A DNA stretch of 64,000 bases, taken from assembly GCA_027491355.1 (NCBI GenBank), contig JAIXWI010000009.1:1-64000 (forward strand), given 5' to 3'. Position numbers and translations under genes: made by a program. Shown piece after piece: positions 1 through 9,303 of this stretch. Below the pieces are notes generated by a model. The model saw only the letters and a list, made by a program, of their open reading frames with translations, was not told where the DNA came from and ran no database searches. This DNA comes from Bacteroidota bacterium (GTDB taxonomy: Bacteria; Bacteroidota; Bacteroidia; UKL13-3). Within the stretch, counting starts at the first letter, position 1. Each line of letters starts with the position of its first letter.

Positions 1-1262
1 AACATAAAACTATCTCTTTTAGGTCCTTGTACATTTCTTTGTGCAACATTGTAAAGTGGTTTAAATGTTGCGCCACTTGACGTCATTGTAATGGGATTGT
101 TCCACTTTAAATCTGTTGTATCCCAACCTTTAGTATCATCTGCCGCGGCAATAATCAAGCACAATTCTTTGTTTGCACAAGTATAAAATCTGTTACCTGT
201 AATTGGTAATCCTGTGGCAGGATCATATGTTCTGATAATGGGTGGGTTGTTTGCTGCACATGTTACACTGTAGAACTGTATGTCTCTTCGGGTAACTCCG
301 GCAATGGTTGGCACTCCATTTACATACTTCCACTGAGTCACCTCAATCACAAGGTTTGCCACAAATGCTCCGTTAGGATAAAAGCGAATGTCTCCAGTAA
401 TTGGGTCTATGCAAAATCCCATAACCGGTAACAGTGGATCGCAAACATTTATAGTTGGGATAGGAGGAGTATTGACACCCCTTACAGGAAAAGGTATGTT
501 TGCAGTGTATGGAGGTGCATACGGAACCGAAACTCCAGGCCCCGTCAATGATTGTCCAAATCTATAACTCAATGAATCTCCGTCAGGGTCAATGGCACCT
601 AAATTGTAAGTAAACTCTTGCCCAGCACAAGTAATGGCAACTGGATCATTTGTAAATGCTGGAGCAGAGTTACATGGGGCCATGCACCTGTTTAATGTAC
701 CGCCAGAATAAAAACTCAAACCACCTGGGTTTAAAAACGTGGTAATTGCTGAATTTCTACAACATTCCCCAAAACCAATGTTGAACCTACAACAAGTTGG
801 ATCTGAAGTAAGGGAGGCTAAATTAATGGTTCCCCTGAATGTATAAATTTCTATGCCTGGGGTAAATGACCCCGGTGTTCTGGTTCCACAATTTGTACAA
901 ATAGTTGTTGACATGGCGCACAACTGAATAACGTCATAAGCACTTGTGTTTGGAACAACTGTCAATTTTTGTCTACCAAAAGATTGTCCTGCACAATTTC
1001 CATCTGCTCCAACAATTTCTAAATCAATGCTGCAGGCAGGATCTAAAGGACCCGTTGCGCCACAACCACACATTGGAATACCCTGACAATCACGGTACCA
1101 TTTGTATTCTACAAAATAAACTCCGGGTGTTGAACTTACGCATTGGTACGTTAAATCACCACCTACAATGTGGGATGCTTTTAAATTTTCCGCTTTGAAT
1201 GTGAACAGCAGTAACAAAGCAAAAACGGTGAATCGACAAGTATTTTGTATTATTTTTATCAT
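1..1262 (-). CDS. Large secreted surface protein, N-terminal part only (runs off the window)
   Basis: The frame is open from ATG at 1262 to base 1 with no stop (about 420 codons), so the 3' part lies outside the window. The N-terminus is a signal peptide (basic start, hydrophobic core FALLLLFTF) followed by ASHIVGGDLTYQC. Very long Bacteroidota surface proteins often begin with this SHIVGG(D/E)xxY start, and they usually end in a gliding-motility-associated / type IX secretion sorting domain, which is not visible here. The body is rich in Cys, Gly, Pro and Thr and contains a calcium-loop-like DPDGDSLSY segment near residue 225. Role inferred: exported adhesin or surface-layer protein. A -7-like box TACATTTG lies 22 bases upstream, and the gene diverges from surA. 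Confidence 0.8.
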   Translation of the reverse strand, partial: MIKIIQNTCRFTVFALLLLFTFKAENLKASHIVGGDLTYQCVSSTPGVYFVEYKWYRDCQGIPMCGCGATGPLDPACSIDLEIVGADGNCAGQSFGRQKLTVVPNTSAYDVIQLCAMSTTICTNCGTRTPGSFTPGIEIYTFRGTINLASLTSDPTCCRFNIGFGECCRNSAITTFLNPGGLSFYSGGTLNRCMAPCNSAPAFTNDPVAITCAGQEFTYNLGAIDPDGDSLSYRFGQSLTGPGVSVPYAPPYTANIPFPVRGVNTPPIPTINVCDPLLPVMGFCIDPITGDIRFYPNGAFVANLVIEVTQWKYVNGVPTIAGVTRRDIQFYSVTCAANNPPIIRTYDPATGLPITGNRFYTCANKELCLIIAAADDTKGWDTTDLKWNNPITMTSSGATFKPLYNVAQRNVQGPKRDSFM

Positions 1263-1283
1263 AAGATACAACTTTTTCAATTT

Positions 1284-1291
1284 CAAATGTA
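1284..1291 (-). promoter_or_regulatory. -7 box TACATTTG of the large surface protein gene
   Basis: On the minus strand TACATTTG matches the Bacteroidota -7 consensus TAnnTTTG exactly and ends 21 bases before the ATG at 1262. No good TTG -33 element is seen at the usual distance, so this is a moderate call. Confidence 0.5.
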
Positions 1292-1454
1292 TGGGAATCA
1301 AATGTTAATATTCTCTTAAGAAGTAAATTTGACCCAATCTTTATTTTTTTTATGGCTGTTGCACAAAATAGATAAAAGATATCCAAAGAGCTTTGTTATA
1401 TTTACCTCCAAATTTACTCCTAACATATGGCTTGTGTGAGGAGGGTTTAACTTT

Positions 1455-2804
1455 ATGAAAAAATTACTCATTACACTTATCATTTTTATCGCTGTTGGGG
1501 GCAATTCAAAGGCACAAATATTAGATGAAATCATTGGAGTGGTTGCTGATAGAGTCATACTGAGGTCGGATATTGAAATTGCACAAGAACAAATCAGCAA
1601 ACAAACTGGAAAGGAAAACGATACACTCAAGTGTGATATTTTCAAACAAAAACTCATCGAAAACCTTATGATTATAAAGGCTTTGGTAGATAGTTTACCT
1701 GTTAATGAAGAGCGTATTGATGCTGAAATTGAAGAGCGAATTCGTTACTTTACCAAACAATACGGAGGTGAAAAAGCGTTAGAGGAAATAGCCGGAAAAT
1801 CTATACAAGAAATCAAGTCGGCACAAAGGGAAAATATCAAAAACAGCCAATTGATTCAAGATATCCAAAGCAAGATAATCAAAGATGTAAAGGTTAATCC
1901 AACAGATATTAAAAATTATTTCAATGCTATTCCTACCGATAGTTTGCCATATTACAGTGCAGAAATAGAGCTTGCTCAACTTATAATTGAGCCGAAAATA
2001 AGTGCTGAGTCTAAATTAGCTGCCTATGAAAAAATAGCTGAACTCAGAAAAAGAATTACTGAAGGCGGTGAAAAACTAAGCACTTTGGCTGTTATTTATT
2101 CAGACGATAAAGCATCTGCATCAAACGGAGGTGAGTTGGGTTATTTTGGCCGAGGCATGATGGTACCTGAATTTGAAGCAGCCGCCTTTAAACTTAAGCC
2201 AGACAGTGTTTCAAAAATTGTTGAAACCACATTTGGATACCACCTGATCCAACCCATTCAAAGAAAAGGGGAAGAAGTAAATGCAAGGCACATCTTAATT
2301 ATGCCCAAAACTTATAGTTCAGATTTAGAGCTTGCCAAACACAGAATAGACAGTATTTTACAGTTGATTAAAATGGATTCCATTTCTTTTGAAGCAGCAG
2401 TAAAAAAATTCTCTGATGACCAAGAAACAAAGGCTACAGGAGGTTTCATTGGTTCGGCAGGTATGGGCAATACAAGGGTTCCTGTTGACGAACTCGACAA
2501 GGCTATTTATTTAAGCATCTCTAATATGAAGCCGGGTGAAATTTCAGAGCCAGAGCTCATTTATTTACCTGGACCAGAAAAAAAGAAGGCCTGGAGGGTG
2601 TTTTACCTAAAAAGCGAAATGCCTCCACATATTGCTAATTTAAAAGATGATTACCAAAAATTTCAGCAATTGGCTTACAGAAAAAAACAAAATACTGTAT
2701 TGAATAATTGGATAGAGCACAACAAGAAGCAGTTTTTTATTCAAATAAATGGAGCCTATGCAACCTGCCCAGAATTAGCCAACTGGATAACAAAAGATAA
2801 ATAA
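1455..2804 (+). CDS. surA: SurA-like periplasmic peptidyl-prolyl isomerase / chaperone
   Basis: The 449-residue protein begins with a signal peptide (KKLLITLIIFIAVGGNSKAQ). Residues about 22-170 form a SurA N-terminal chaperone domain (starting ILDEIIGVVADRVILRSDIE), followed by two parvulin (PpiC) domains at about 175-275 (GELGYFGRGMMVPEFE, FGYHLIQ) and 280-385 (ARHILI, GGFIGSAGMG). The family folds outer-membrane proteins in the periplasm and isomerises Xaa-Pro bonds. The start is supported by a GGAGG-like sequence 9 bases upstream, which is unusual because most genes here have no Shine-Dalgarno. The moxR ATPase follows after one base, so the two are probably co-transcribed. Confidence 0.9.
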   Translation: MKKLLITLIIFIAVGGNSKAQILDEIIGVVADRVILRSDIEIAQEQISKQTGKENDTLKCDIFKQKLIENLMIIKALVDSLPVNEERIDAEIEERIRYFTKQYGGEKALEEIAGKSIQEIKSAQRENIKNSQLIQDIQSKIIKDVKVNPTDIKNYFNAIPTDSLPYYSAEIELAQLIIEPKISAESKLAAYEKIAELRKRITEGGEKLSTLAVIYSDDKASASNGGELGYFGRGMMVPEFEAAAFKLKPDSVSKIVETTFGYHLIQPIQRKGEEVNARHILIMPKTYSSDLELAKHRIDSILQLIKMDSISFEAAVKKFSDDQETKATGGFIGSAGMGNTRVPVDELDKAIYLSISNMKPGEISEPELIYLPGPEKKKAWRVFYLKSEMPPHIANLKDDYQKFQQLAYRKKQNTVLNNWIEHNKKQFFIQINGAYATCPELANWITKDK

Positions 2805-2805
2805 G

Positions 2806-3771
2806 ATGATGAGTTATGCAAATGACAGAGAGGCTGCAATTGCCTTAAATCAAAAGTCTGAAGCCCTACAAAATGAAATTAAAAAGGTAATCATTGGCCA
2901 AGATGAAATTATCAATAAATTACTGATTTCAATTTTTTCTAATGGACATAGCCTATTAATTGGACTTCCAGGGCTAGCAAAAACCCTTTTGGTTAAAACA
3001 ATAGCTGAAGTTTTAGATTTAAATTTCAGCCGCATTCAATTTACCCCTGATTTAATGCCAGGAGATATTACAGGTGCTGAAATATTGGGAGAAAACAGAA
3101 GCTTTAAATTTATACGTGGACCTTTATTTGCTAACATTGTATTAGCCGATGAAATTAACAGAACTCCACCAAAAACCCAAGCCGCTTTATTGGAGGCTAT
3201 GCAAGAAAAAGCTGTAACCGTTGGAGGTGTTGCTCACCAACTCGACAAACCGTTTTTTGTACTTGCTACTCAAAATCCAATTGAACAAGAGGGTACATAT
3301 CCATTACCTGAGGCTCAATTAGACCGTTTCATGTTTAATTTAAACTTATCGTACCCCAATTACACCGATGAACTTACTATCATAAAAAATACAACAGGCA
3401 ACAATGCGGCATCTGTAAATAAAATCATGTCGGCAACAGAAATTCTTTTTTTTCAAGAACTAGTAAGAAGAGTGCCCGTTCCTGACAATGTTTATGAATA
3501 CGCTGTAAAATTAGTTGCTAAAACCAGGCCACAATCTGAGTTTGCTGACAATTTAGTAAAAGAATATGTGAGCTACGGAGCCGGACCAAGGGCTGGTCAA
3601 TTTTTAATTATCGGGGCAAAGTGTAGTGCCTTGCTCAAAGGTAAATTTTCTCCTGATATAGAAGATGTAAAAGCAATTGCTGAAGCAATTTTACAACACA
3701 GAATTATCAGAAATTTTAAGGCAGAAGCGGAAGGTATTAGTGTCGAAAAGATTATTGAATCAATTCTTTAA
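2806..3771 (+). CDS. MoxR-family AAA+ ATPase
   Basis: This 321-residue cytoplasmic ATPase has a Walker A loop (GLPGLAKT, about residue 49), Walker B (IVLADEINRTPPKTQAALLE) and a sensor-1 segment (ATQNPIEQEGTYPLPEAQLDRF in two parts), then the helical lid. MoxR proteins act as chaperone-like ATPases in maturation of enzyme complexes or in envelope stress, usually with von Willebrand factor A partners; no such partner gene follows here. The start lies one base after the surA stop. Its stop codon overlaps the tail of the convergent LutB-like gene by four bases, the two stops sharing a TTTAAA palindrome, so no separate terminator fits between them. The substrate is unknown. Confidence 0.9.
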   Translation: MMSYANDREAAIALNQKSEALQNEIKKVIIGQDEIINKLLISIFSNGHSLLIGLPGLAKTLLVKTIAEVLDLNFSRIQFTPDLMPGDITGAEILGENRSFKFIRGPLFANIVLADEINRTPPKTQAALLEAMQEKAVTVGGVAHQLDKPFFVLATQNPIEQEGTYPLPEAQLDRFMFNLNLSYPNYTDELTIIKNTTGNNAASVNKIMSATEILFFQELVRRVPVPDNVYEYAVKLVAKTRPQSEFADNLVKEYVSYGAGPRAGQFLIIGAKCSALLKGKFSPDIEDVKAIAEAILQHRIIRNFKAEAEGISVEKIIESIL

Positions 3772-5147
3772 AGACCATTTCTTTCTCTCCAAAGTTGATT
3801 AAAGGTTTTTTCAGCAATTTTAGGAAGCTCTCTCTCCTCTCCCCATTGTTTTCTAAAGAAAGATTTAAAAGTAAAGTTTCTTAGAGAAGACTGCCTGTTC
3901 ATGTTCTTTCTACTCAACATCAATTTAGACCATGAATACCACGAAAAACGTTCAGATGTTTCAATAACACCCTCTGTTATTGCATCTCTTCTATTCCTTA
4001 TAAGATGGTTATGAATGTCTATTTTCATTGGGCAAACATCCGTACATTTACCACATAAAGTTGAGTGTTCACTCAAAAAACCATAATCTGCTAAACCAGA
4101 TTTAAGTGGCTTTACAACCTGTGCAATTGGTCCTGCTTGGTGATTTTGATAATGAACAGCTCCACCAATGTAATTAAATACCTGACAAACATCATTACAG
4201 GCTCCACAATCAATACAAGATAATGATTGGCGCTGGTCTTGAGCGGCTAAAACATTCGACCGACCATTGTCTAAAAGCAGCACAATAAATTCCGGTGGAC
4301 CATCTATATCATCCCTATCTGCAGGGCTTGTAACTGTCAGGTAACTTTGTAGTTTTTCGCCGGTTTTCTGAGTAGCATACAATGTTGTGAACAAATCCAA
4401 TTCGTTCAAACTTGGTAACAATTGATCAATGCCTGCAATTACTAAATGTGTCTTTGCAAATGCGTGACTCATTCTGGAAGCAGCAGAGTTCTCAGAATTT
4501 ACAACCAATCCACCATCCGCAATCAAAAAAGTGGCACCGGTAATAGCCAAATCTGTTTGATAAAAATTTTTTCTTATAGATTGACGGATATCTGAAGCCA
4601 TTTCATTTGCATCCGCCTCAATAGACATTCGAATGGAGCTGTTTAACTTGGTTCTTACTTTTTGTGGATCTAGGGCCAAAAGGGGCGTATTTTCAGTAAA
4701 AACACCTTCTTCACACTCATTCAAAATAAAATCACTGAAATCAACGGCTTTGAGCTTTAAAGATTTTGAATCAAAAAATGATTTGAGTTCAATTTCGTCA
4801 AAAATAGCTGACCTAGCATAAACAAGATTTCCTTTGCTATACTTTTGTGCAATCTGTAGTATTTCTTGCTGTGCATTTTGAACATCATATGCCCAAATAA
4901 CCTTTCCTCCCTTTCTAACAACAGATGCTTCAAAATCTATTAAAAACTTATCCAAGTTTTCAATTACTTTCCATTTTGTATAGGATGCTCTGAGTCTTGC
5001 CAATTCATAATTTCCATATAAAGTCTTGGCCTCATCCCTTTTACTTTTCAGTTGCACACTGCTCTCTCTCAAATGCGCTCTGAAGTCTATTTGTGGTAGT
5101 TTAGACTGTATGGTTTTATTAAATTTTTCTTCGGGTTGCATCTTCAA
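3768..5147 (-). CDS. LutB/YkgF-like LUD-domain iron-sulfur oxidoreductase subunit
   Basis: The 459-residue protein has an N-terminal LUD domain (about 60-300; GATFLIADGGLVVNSE) and a ferredoxin-like segment with two Cys clusters, CIDCGACNDVC (about 310) and CGKCTDVCP (about 362), suited to two 4Fe-4S clusters. In LutABC systems this subunit takes part in lactate oxidation to pyruvate. Here no lutA or lutC neighbour is present, so lactate as substrate is an inference; the rest of the complex may be elsewhere. It lies downstream of panC on the same strand with a 27-base gap and is probably co-transcribed with it. Confidence 0.85.
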   Translation of the reverse strand: MKMQPEEKFNKTIQSKLPQIDFRAHLRESSVQLKSKRDEAKTLYGNYELARLRASYTKWKVIENLDKFLIDFEASVVRKGGKVIWAYDVQNAQQEILQIAQKYSKGNLVYARSAIFDEIELKSFFDSKSLKLKAVDFSDFILNECEEGVFTENTPLLALDPQKVRTKLNSSIRMSIEADANEMASDIRQSIRKNFYQTDLAITGATFLIADGGLVVNSENSAASRMSHAFAKTHLVIAGIDQLLPSLNELDLFTTLYATQKTGEKLQSYLTVTSPADRDDIDGPPEFIVLLLDNGRSNVLAAQDQRQSLSCIDCGACNDVCQVFNYIGGAVHYQNHQAGPIAQVVKPLKSGLADYGFLSEHSTLCGKCTDVCPMKIDIHNHLIRNRRDAITEGVIETSERFSWYSWSKLMLSRKNMNRQSSLRNFTFKSFFRKQWGEERELPKIAEKTFNQLWRERNGL

Positions 5148-5174
5148 CTACCAAAATAAACCAATAAAATTGAA

Positions 5175-6014
5175 TTATGGAAGTAAAACATTATCAATGA
5201 GTCTTATTGCGCCACAATTGACAGCAATCAAACAAACAACATTTTCTTTGTCAACTGTTTCAAGTAAATTATCTGAATCAACACAATTTAAATATTCAAT
5301 TTTAATGAGTGGGTGCATTTCTAATTGTTTTCTTGCAATTGCAATCAAATTAGCAGCAGTATTTTTATGCCAATTTTGTTTAATAATACTCAATGCTTTA
5401 AAAATTTCCGTTGCTACTTTTCTTTCCTCTGCAGTTAACCGAACATTTCTACTACTCATTGCCAATCCGTCTGATTCTCTAACAATCTCTCCCATAAAAA
5501 ATTCAATGGATAAACTGTAATATGCTATGAGCTTTTTTACCAATAAACACTGTTGAAAATCCTTTTGTCCAAAGTATACCAAATTAGGTTTTACAATATC
5601 AAAAAGTCTTTTAAGGATGGTATGTACACCATCAAAATGACCAGGCCTATACGCCCCTTCAAACATCATAGTTATTGAACCAAGAACAGCCGCTTGGGAC
5701 TTTTTCAAGCCATCAGGATAAACCTCACTTATAGTTGGAACAAATACCACGTCACAATTTGATTCTGCTAATAACTTCAAATCATTTTCAATGGTTATGG
5801 GATAATTTTTAAGGTCTGATTCTTGATTAAATTGAGTTGGATTTACAAAAATACTACACACAACACAGTCAGATTTTAGCTTGGCTTGTTTAACAAGTGA
5901 TAAATGACCTGCATGCAATGCACCCATGGTTGGAACGAAACCAATTGTTTGATTGGAGGCCTTTTTGGCGTTTAAAACCCTTGTTAAATCAGAAATAGTT
6001 TTGCACAATATCAC
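5175..6014 (-). CDS. panC: Pantoate--beta-alanine ligase
   Basis: PanC joins pantoate and beta-alanine with ATP in the last step of pantothenate (coenzyme A precursor) synthesis in the cytosol. The 279-residue length is normal. The nucleotide-binding HIGH-type motif is TMGALHAGHLSLV near residue 29-41; further family blocks are SIFVNPTQFN and MSSRNVRLT (KMSKS-like). The assigned start is a GTG at 6014; a TTG two codons further in (MCKTISD) is an alternative. The gene diverges from the short GT5 gene at 6130, an arrangement common in Bacteroidota. panB and panD are not in the window. Confidence 0.93.
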   Translation of the reverse strand: MILCKTISDLTRVLNAKKASNQTIGFVPTMGALHAGHLSLVKQAKLKSDCVVCSIFVNPTQFNQESDLKNYPITIENDLKLLAESNCDVVFVPTISEVYPDGLKKSQAAVLGSITMMFEGAYRPGHFDGVHTILKRLFDIVKPNLVYFGQKDFQQCLLVKKLIAYYSLSIEFFMGEIVRESDGLAMSSRNVRLTAEERKVATEIFKALSIIKQNWHKNTAANLIAIARKQLEMHPLIKIEYLNCVDSDNLLETVDKENVVCLIAVNCGAIRLIDNVLLP

Positions 6015-6096
6015 TTTAGTATCTGTTTATCAGTTGTTTATATTTGTATGCCTATTATTAAAGATCGGAATATTAAGAAATTTCTTATCATTATCG

Positions 6097-6104
6097 TAAT
6101 TTTG
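6097..6104 (+). promoter_or_regulatory. -7 box TAATTTTG upstream of the GT5 gene
   Basis: TAATTTTG fits TAnnTTTG exactly and lies 25 bases before the ATG at 6130 in the panC/GT5 divergent region. No clear TTG -33 element is seen. Confidence 0.5.
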
Positions 6105-6129
6105 CATACTATTTTTACGTAAAGTGTGT

Positions 6130-6948
6130 ATGGCAAAAAAGAGAGTTCTTTATATCTCATCCGAGATGACGCCTTTCCTGAAAGTGAGTAATGTGGGAGA
6201 ATTGGCAAGAGTATTGCCACAAGCAACTCAGGAAAAAGACAACGAAATCAGGGTTTTAATGCCAAGGTTTGGTTGTATCAATGAAAGAAGAAATCGATTA
6301 CATGAGGTAGTTAGGTTGAGCGGGATCAATATAACAATTGATGACAACGATAATCCTTTAACCATCAAAGTAGCTTCGTTACCCGAAGCAAAAATGCAGG
6401 TTTACTTTTTAGACAACGAAGATTATTTTCATCGCAAACATGTTTATACAGATGAAAACAATACCTTTTTTGGCGACAATGATGAACGCACCATTTTCTT
6501 TTGCAAAGGTGCTTTGGAAACAGTAAAAAAACTTGGGTGGCAGCCAGACATCATCCATTGTCAAGGTTGGATGACCAGTTTAATTCCATTGTACCTGAAA
6601 ACACTCTACAAAGACGAACCTGTTTTTAGATTGGCAAAAGTGGTTTACTCGGTATTCGAAAACCAATTTGACGAAAAGCTAGGTAAAGAATTTGCGCGCA
6701 AAGCTAGCCTAAATGCCATAGACAATAAACAAGTCTCTTCACTTGCAAATGCAGGCTGTTCAGAGCTGTACATGTCGGGAATAGAACACGCCGATGCTGT
6801 TGTTAAAGCCAGCCATGAAATTGATCCGGAAATAACAAAGTTCTTGAAGAAATTGAAATCTAAACCGGTTATAGAACATCCTGATTCTGGCGAAGATGTT
6901 GACATCTACATTAATTTGTATGACACACTCCTTGAACACCAAGATTAG
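6130..6948 (+). CDS. Short GT5-type glycogen/starch synthase N-terminal-domain protein
   Basis: This 272-residue protein resembles only the N-terminal Rossmann half of GT5 glycogen/starch synthases (KKRVLYISSEMTPF, then DIIHCQGWMTSLIPLYLK). Full-length enzymes are about 480 residues and carry a second nucleotide-sugar domain, absent here. The ADP-glucose loop KxGGL is degenerate (KVSNVGEL, residues about 15-22). Short versions of this kind occur across Bacteroidota next to DUF4270 genes. Catalysis by itself looks unlikely; a regulatory or scaffold role is an inference. I chose ATG 6130 over an in-frame GTG at 6124. The gene overlaps the DUF4270 start by 29 bases, suggesting translational coupling. 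Confidence 0.8.
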   Translation: MAKKRVLYISSEMTPFLKVSNVGELARVLPQATQEKDNEIRVLMPRFGCINERRNRLHEVVRLSGINITIDDNDNPLTIKVASLPEAKMQVYFLDNEDYFHRKHVYTDENNTFFGDNDERTIFFCKGALETVKKLGWQPDIIHCQGWMTSLIPLYLKTLYKDEPVFRLAKVVYSVFENQFDEKLGKEFARKASLNAIDNKQVSSLANAGCSELYMSGIEHADAVVKASHEIDPEITKFLKKLKSKPVIEHPDSGEDVDIYINLYDTLLEHQD

Positions 6949-8251
6949 ATTCATTTCTTTAATTTGTTGTCTTGTACTCTTTGCTTGTAAAAGAGAACCT
7001 AATAACATAGGCTTAAACCTTATTGGGTCTGCTAACGATATTAATTTAGCGTTCGACACATCCATCAATTTGGTTGCCTATACCGTTCAAATGGACTCTA
7101 TAGAAACCAAGAATTTTTCTGTTTATGGATTGGGTAAAATCAATGACCCAGACATGGGCGTTACAAGGGCCGATTTGGTTTTTCAATACAACCTACCTAA
7201 TAATTCATTTTCATGGGGTGGAGCCAATAGTTTTGATTCGTTGATTTTGCAGTTGCGATTTGCAGATTTGAATGCTTTTTATGGAGATTTAAATCAAGTA
7301 CATACCCTAAAAGTATATGAACTCAATGAAGATTTAAGTTTCGATTCCAGCTATTACCATTCTAGAAAATTCAACCACAATCATACTGAAATTGGCTCTT
7401 GGACTGGTAAATTCAATTTAAACGACACAAGTATCATAAAACTCGGAAGTCAAACCTTTTATCTGCCACCTCATATTAGAATTAAAATGAACGATGCCTT
7501 TGCCCAAAAACTCATTCAAGCTGAGGCTGCGGGTAATTTTTCTAGTACCAGCAATTTTAAAAAGGCTTTCAAAGGTTTGATGGTGGTTGACGAAACAGAC
7601 TTGGGTAACAATACGGGTGGTATAGCCTACATTAGGCTCAACTCTAATGTTTCTGCTTTAACAGCTTATTACAAAGATTCACTTGAGGCTGATTTTCCAA
7701 TTATAGGAGGAAGCGAAGTAGCGGCAAACGCAGTGAGTCACTATTCAGCACCTGCAAACTTTCTACAAAAATCATTTGTAGGCACCCACAGAGACAGCTT
7801 GGCTGTTCAATCACTTTTTGGCACAAAAGTGAGAATTGAATTAGCCGATTTGTTAAACAAATTTGGAAATAAGAAAATAGCAATCAATGGAGCTGAAATG
7901 GTTTTTACTGTGTTGGGTGACAATGGCGGTTTTAAGTTGCCTGAACGCCTGCAATTGGTTGCTTCAGACACAAGTGGTTACAACATATTTACAAAAGATT
8001 TGGCATTTGAAAGTTCTGCTTACTATGGTGGTGTACTCTATGGAGGAAAAGAGTATCGATTCAATATTGCCCGTCACATGCAATATTTATTAGATGAATA
8101 CAAATCAGGTAAAAACATGGATAAATTAACTGGTTTGTTTTTATTTATTCCAGTAAACAACCCTTTTACTGCAGCTAGGTTAATGCTTGATGGCAAAAAA
8201 GACAGTGGTAAAATAAAACTAAAACTTACTTACTCTGTTTTAAAAAATTAG
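6920..8251 (+). CDS. DUF4270 family lipoprotein
   Basis: The start at ATG 6920 gives a lipoprotein signal (SLICCLVLFAC, lipid-bearing Cys at about residue 23) followed by KREPNNIGLNLIG, the typical opening of DUF4270 proteins. The mature part (about 420 residues) is beta-rich with no recognised catalytic motif. The family is restricted to Bacteroidota and probably sits in the outer membrane; its biochemical role is unknown. It overlaps the GT5 gene by 29 bases and the DAHP synthase starts 5 bases after it, so GT5, DUF4270 and the aro gene look like one operon. A longer reading from 6896 would add eight residues in front of the signal peptide and is less likely. Confidence 0.85.
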   Translation: MTHSLNTKIRFISLICCLVLFACKREPNNIGLNLIGSANDINLAFDTSINLVAYTVQMDSIETKNFSVYGLGKINDPDMGVTRADLVFQYNLPNNSFSWGGANSFDSLILQLRFADLNAFYGDLNQVHTLKVYELNEDLSFDSSYYHSRKFNHNHTEIGSWTGKFNLNDTSIIKLGSQTFYLPPHIRIKMNDAFAQKLIQAEAAGNFSSTSNFKKAFKGLMVVDETDLGNNTGGIAYIRLNSNVSALTAYYKDSLEADFPIIGGSEVAANAVSHYSAPANFLQKSFVGTHRDSLAVQSLFGTKVRIELADLLNKFGNKKIAINGAEMVFTVLGDNGGFKLPERLQLVASDTSGYNIFTKDLAFESSAYYGGVLYGGKEYRFNIARHMQYLLDEYKSGKNMDKLTGLFLFIPVNNPFTAARLMLDGKKDSGKIKLKLTYSVLKN

Positions 8252-8256
8252 CAGCT

Positions 8257-9276
8257 TTGATTATTCAACTCCATAAAAATTATACAGCAGAAAACCTTCA
8301 CCAAGTAAAGGCTGTACTAACTTTGAACCAATTTGAATATACTTTTGTTGAGGCTAAATCTTGTTTGGTAGTTCCTAAATTAAAAAGTCCAAATTTTCTC
8401 ATTGGTATTGATGGAATTGAAGGAATTGTAGAAATTGAAACCCCATTTCAGCTTTCATCAAAAAAATTCAAACACACAAGTGTTTTCGAGGTAAATGGTG
8501 TTGAAATTGGAGGAAATCATACCAACTTAATTGCTGGTCCTTGTAGTGTTGAAGACGAAAAGCAAATTTTTGAAACTGCTGCATTTCTTGGTAGAAATGG
8601 CTTGAAATTTATGAGAGGGGGCGCATACAAACCCAGAACATCTCCTTATGCCTTTAGAGGCTTAGGGTTAGAGGGTTTAAAAATGATGGCTCAAGCAGCA
8701 AAAGAAAATGGTTTAAGTGTGGTTACAGAGCTAATGGACTTGAGTCTCTTAGACCAAGTTTTGGCTCATACAGATATCATACAAATTGGCAGCAGAAACA
8801 TGAGTAATTTTTACATGCTTGCTGAGTTAGGAAAAATAGACAAGCCCATTCTTTTAAAAAGGGGAATGTCTGCCCGAATCAATGAGTGGTTATTAGCTGC
8901 CGACTATATTTTGTGTGGTGGTAATCAAAAAGTCATATTGTGTGAAAGGGGTTTAAGAAGCTTTGATACAGATGTTCGTAACCAAATGGACATAACTGCA
9001 ATACCAATGGTTCAATCCATGAGCCACTTGCCTGTATTTGCTGATCCAAGCCATGGCACAGGTTCGGCTAAATTTGTTAAGCAGCTTTCTCTTGCTTCAA
9101 TAGCAGCTGGTGTAAACGGCCTCATGATTGAAATACATCCAAATCCATCAACAGCACTTTCAGATGCTGATCAAGCACTTACATTTACTGAATTTGAACA
9201 ATTGTTACACGAAATGCGAGGATTAAGTACGTATTTCAACAAGCCAATTGAGTCGAGTTTAAGTTTGTATAAATAA
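8257..9276 (+). CDS. aroF: 3-deoxy-7-phosphoheptulonate (DAHP) synthase
   Basis: The enzyme condenses phosphoenolpyruvate and erythrose-4-phosphate, the first step of the shikimate pathway. The 339 residues comprise an N-terminal ferredoxin-like regulatory domain (about 1-75) and a TIM barrel of the AroA-beta/KDO8P-synthase type: LIAGPCSVE, MRGGAYKPRTSPYAFRG, LLKRGM, CERGLRSF, VFADPSHGTGS and the C-terminal HPNPSTALSDADQAL. The start is a TTG five bases after the DUF4270 stop; no better ATG exists upstream. No chorismate mutase domain is fused, unlike some DAHP synthases of this type. Confidence 0.92.
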   Translation: MIIQLHKNYTAENLHQVKAVLTLNQFEYTFVEAKSCLVVPKLKSPNFLIGIDGIEGIVEIETPFQLSSKKFKHTSVFEVNGVEIGGNHTNLIAGPCSVEDEKQIFETAAFLGRNGLKFMRGGAYKPRTSPYAFRGLGLEGLKMMAQAAKENGLSVVTELMDLSLLDQVLAHTDIIQIGSRNMSNFYMLAELGKIDKPILLKRGMSARINEWLLAADYILCGGNQKVILCERGLRSFDTDVRNQMDITAIPMVQSMSHLPVFADPSHGTGSAKFVKQLSLASIAAGVNGLMIEIHPNPSTALSDADQALTFTEFEQLLHEMRGLSTYFNKPIESSLSLYK

Positions 9277-9303
9277 TTCAGTCTTTTTTATTAATTTCGT
9301 CTT

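Noticed and set aside
5026-5520. 164-codon + frame opposite the LutB-like gene and panC
   Set aside because: Runs antisense through two well-supported genes; a shadow of their codon pattern.
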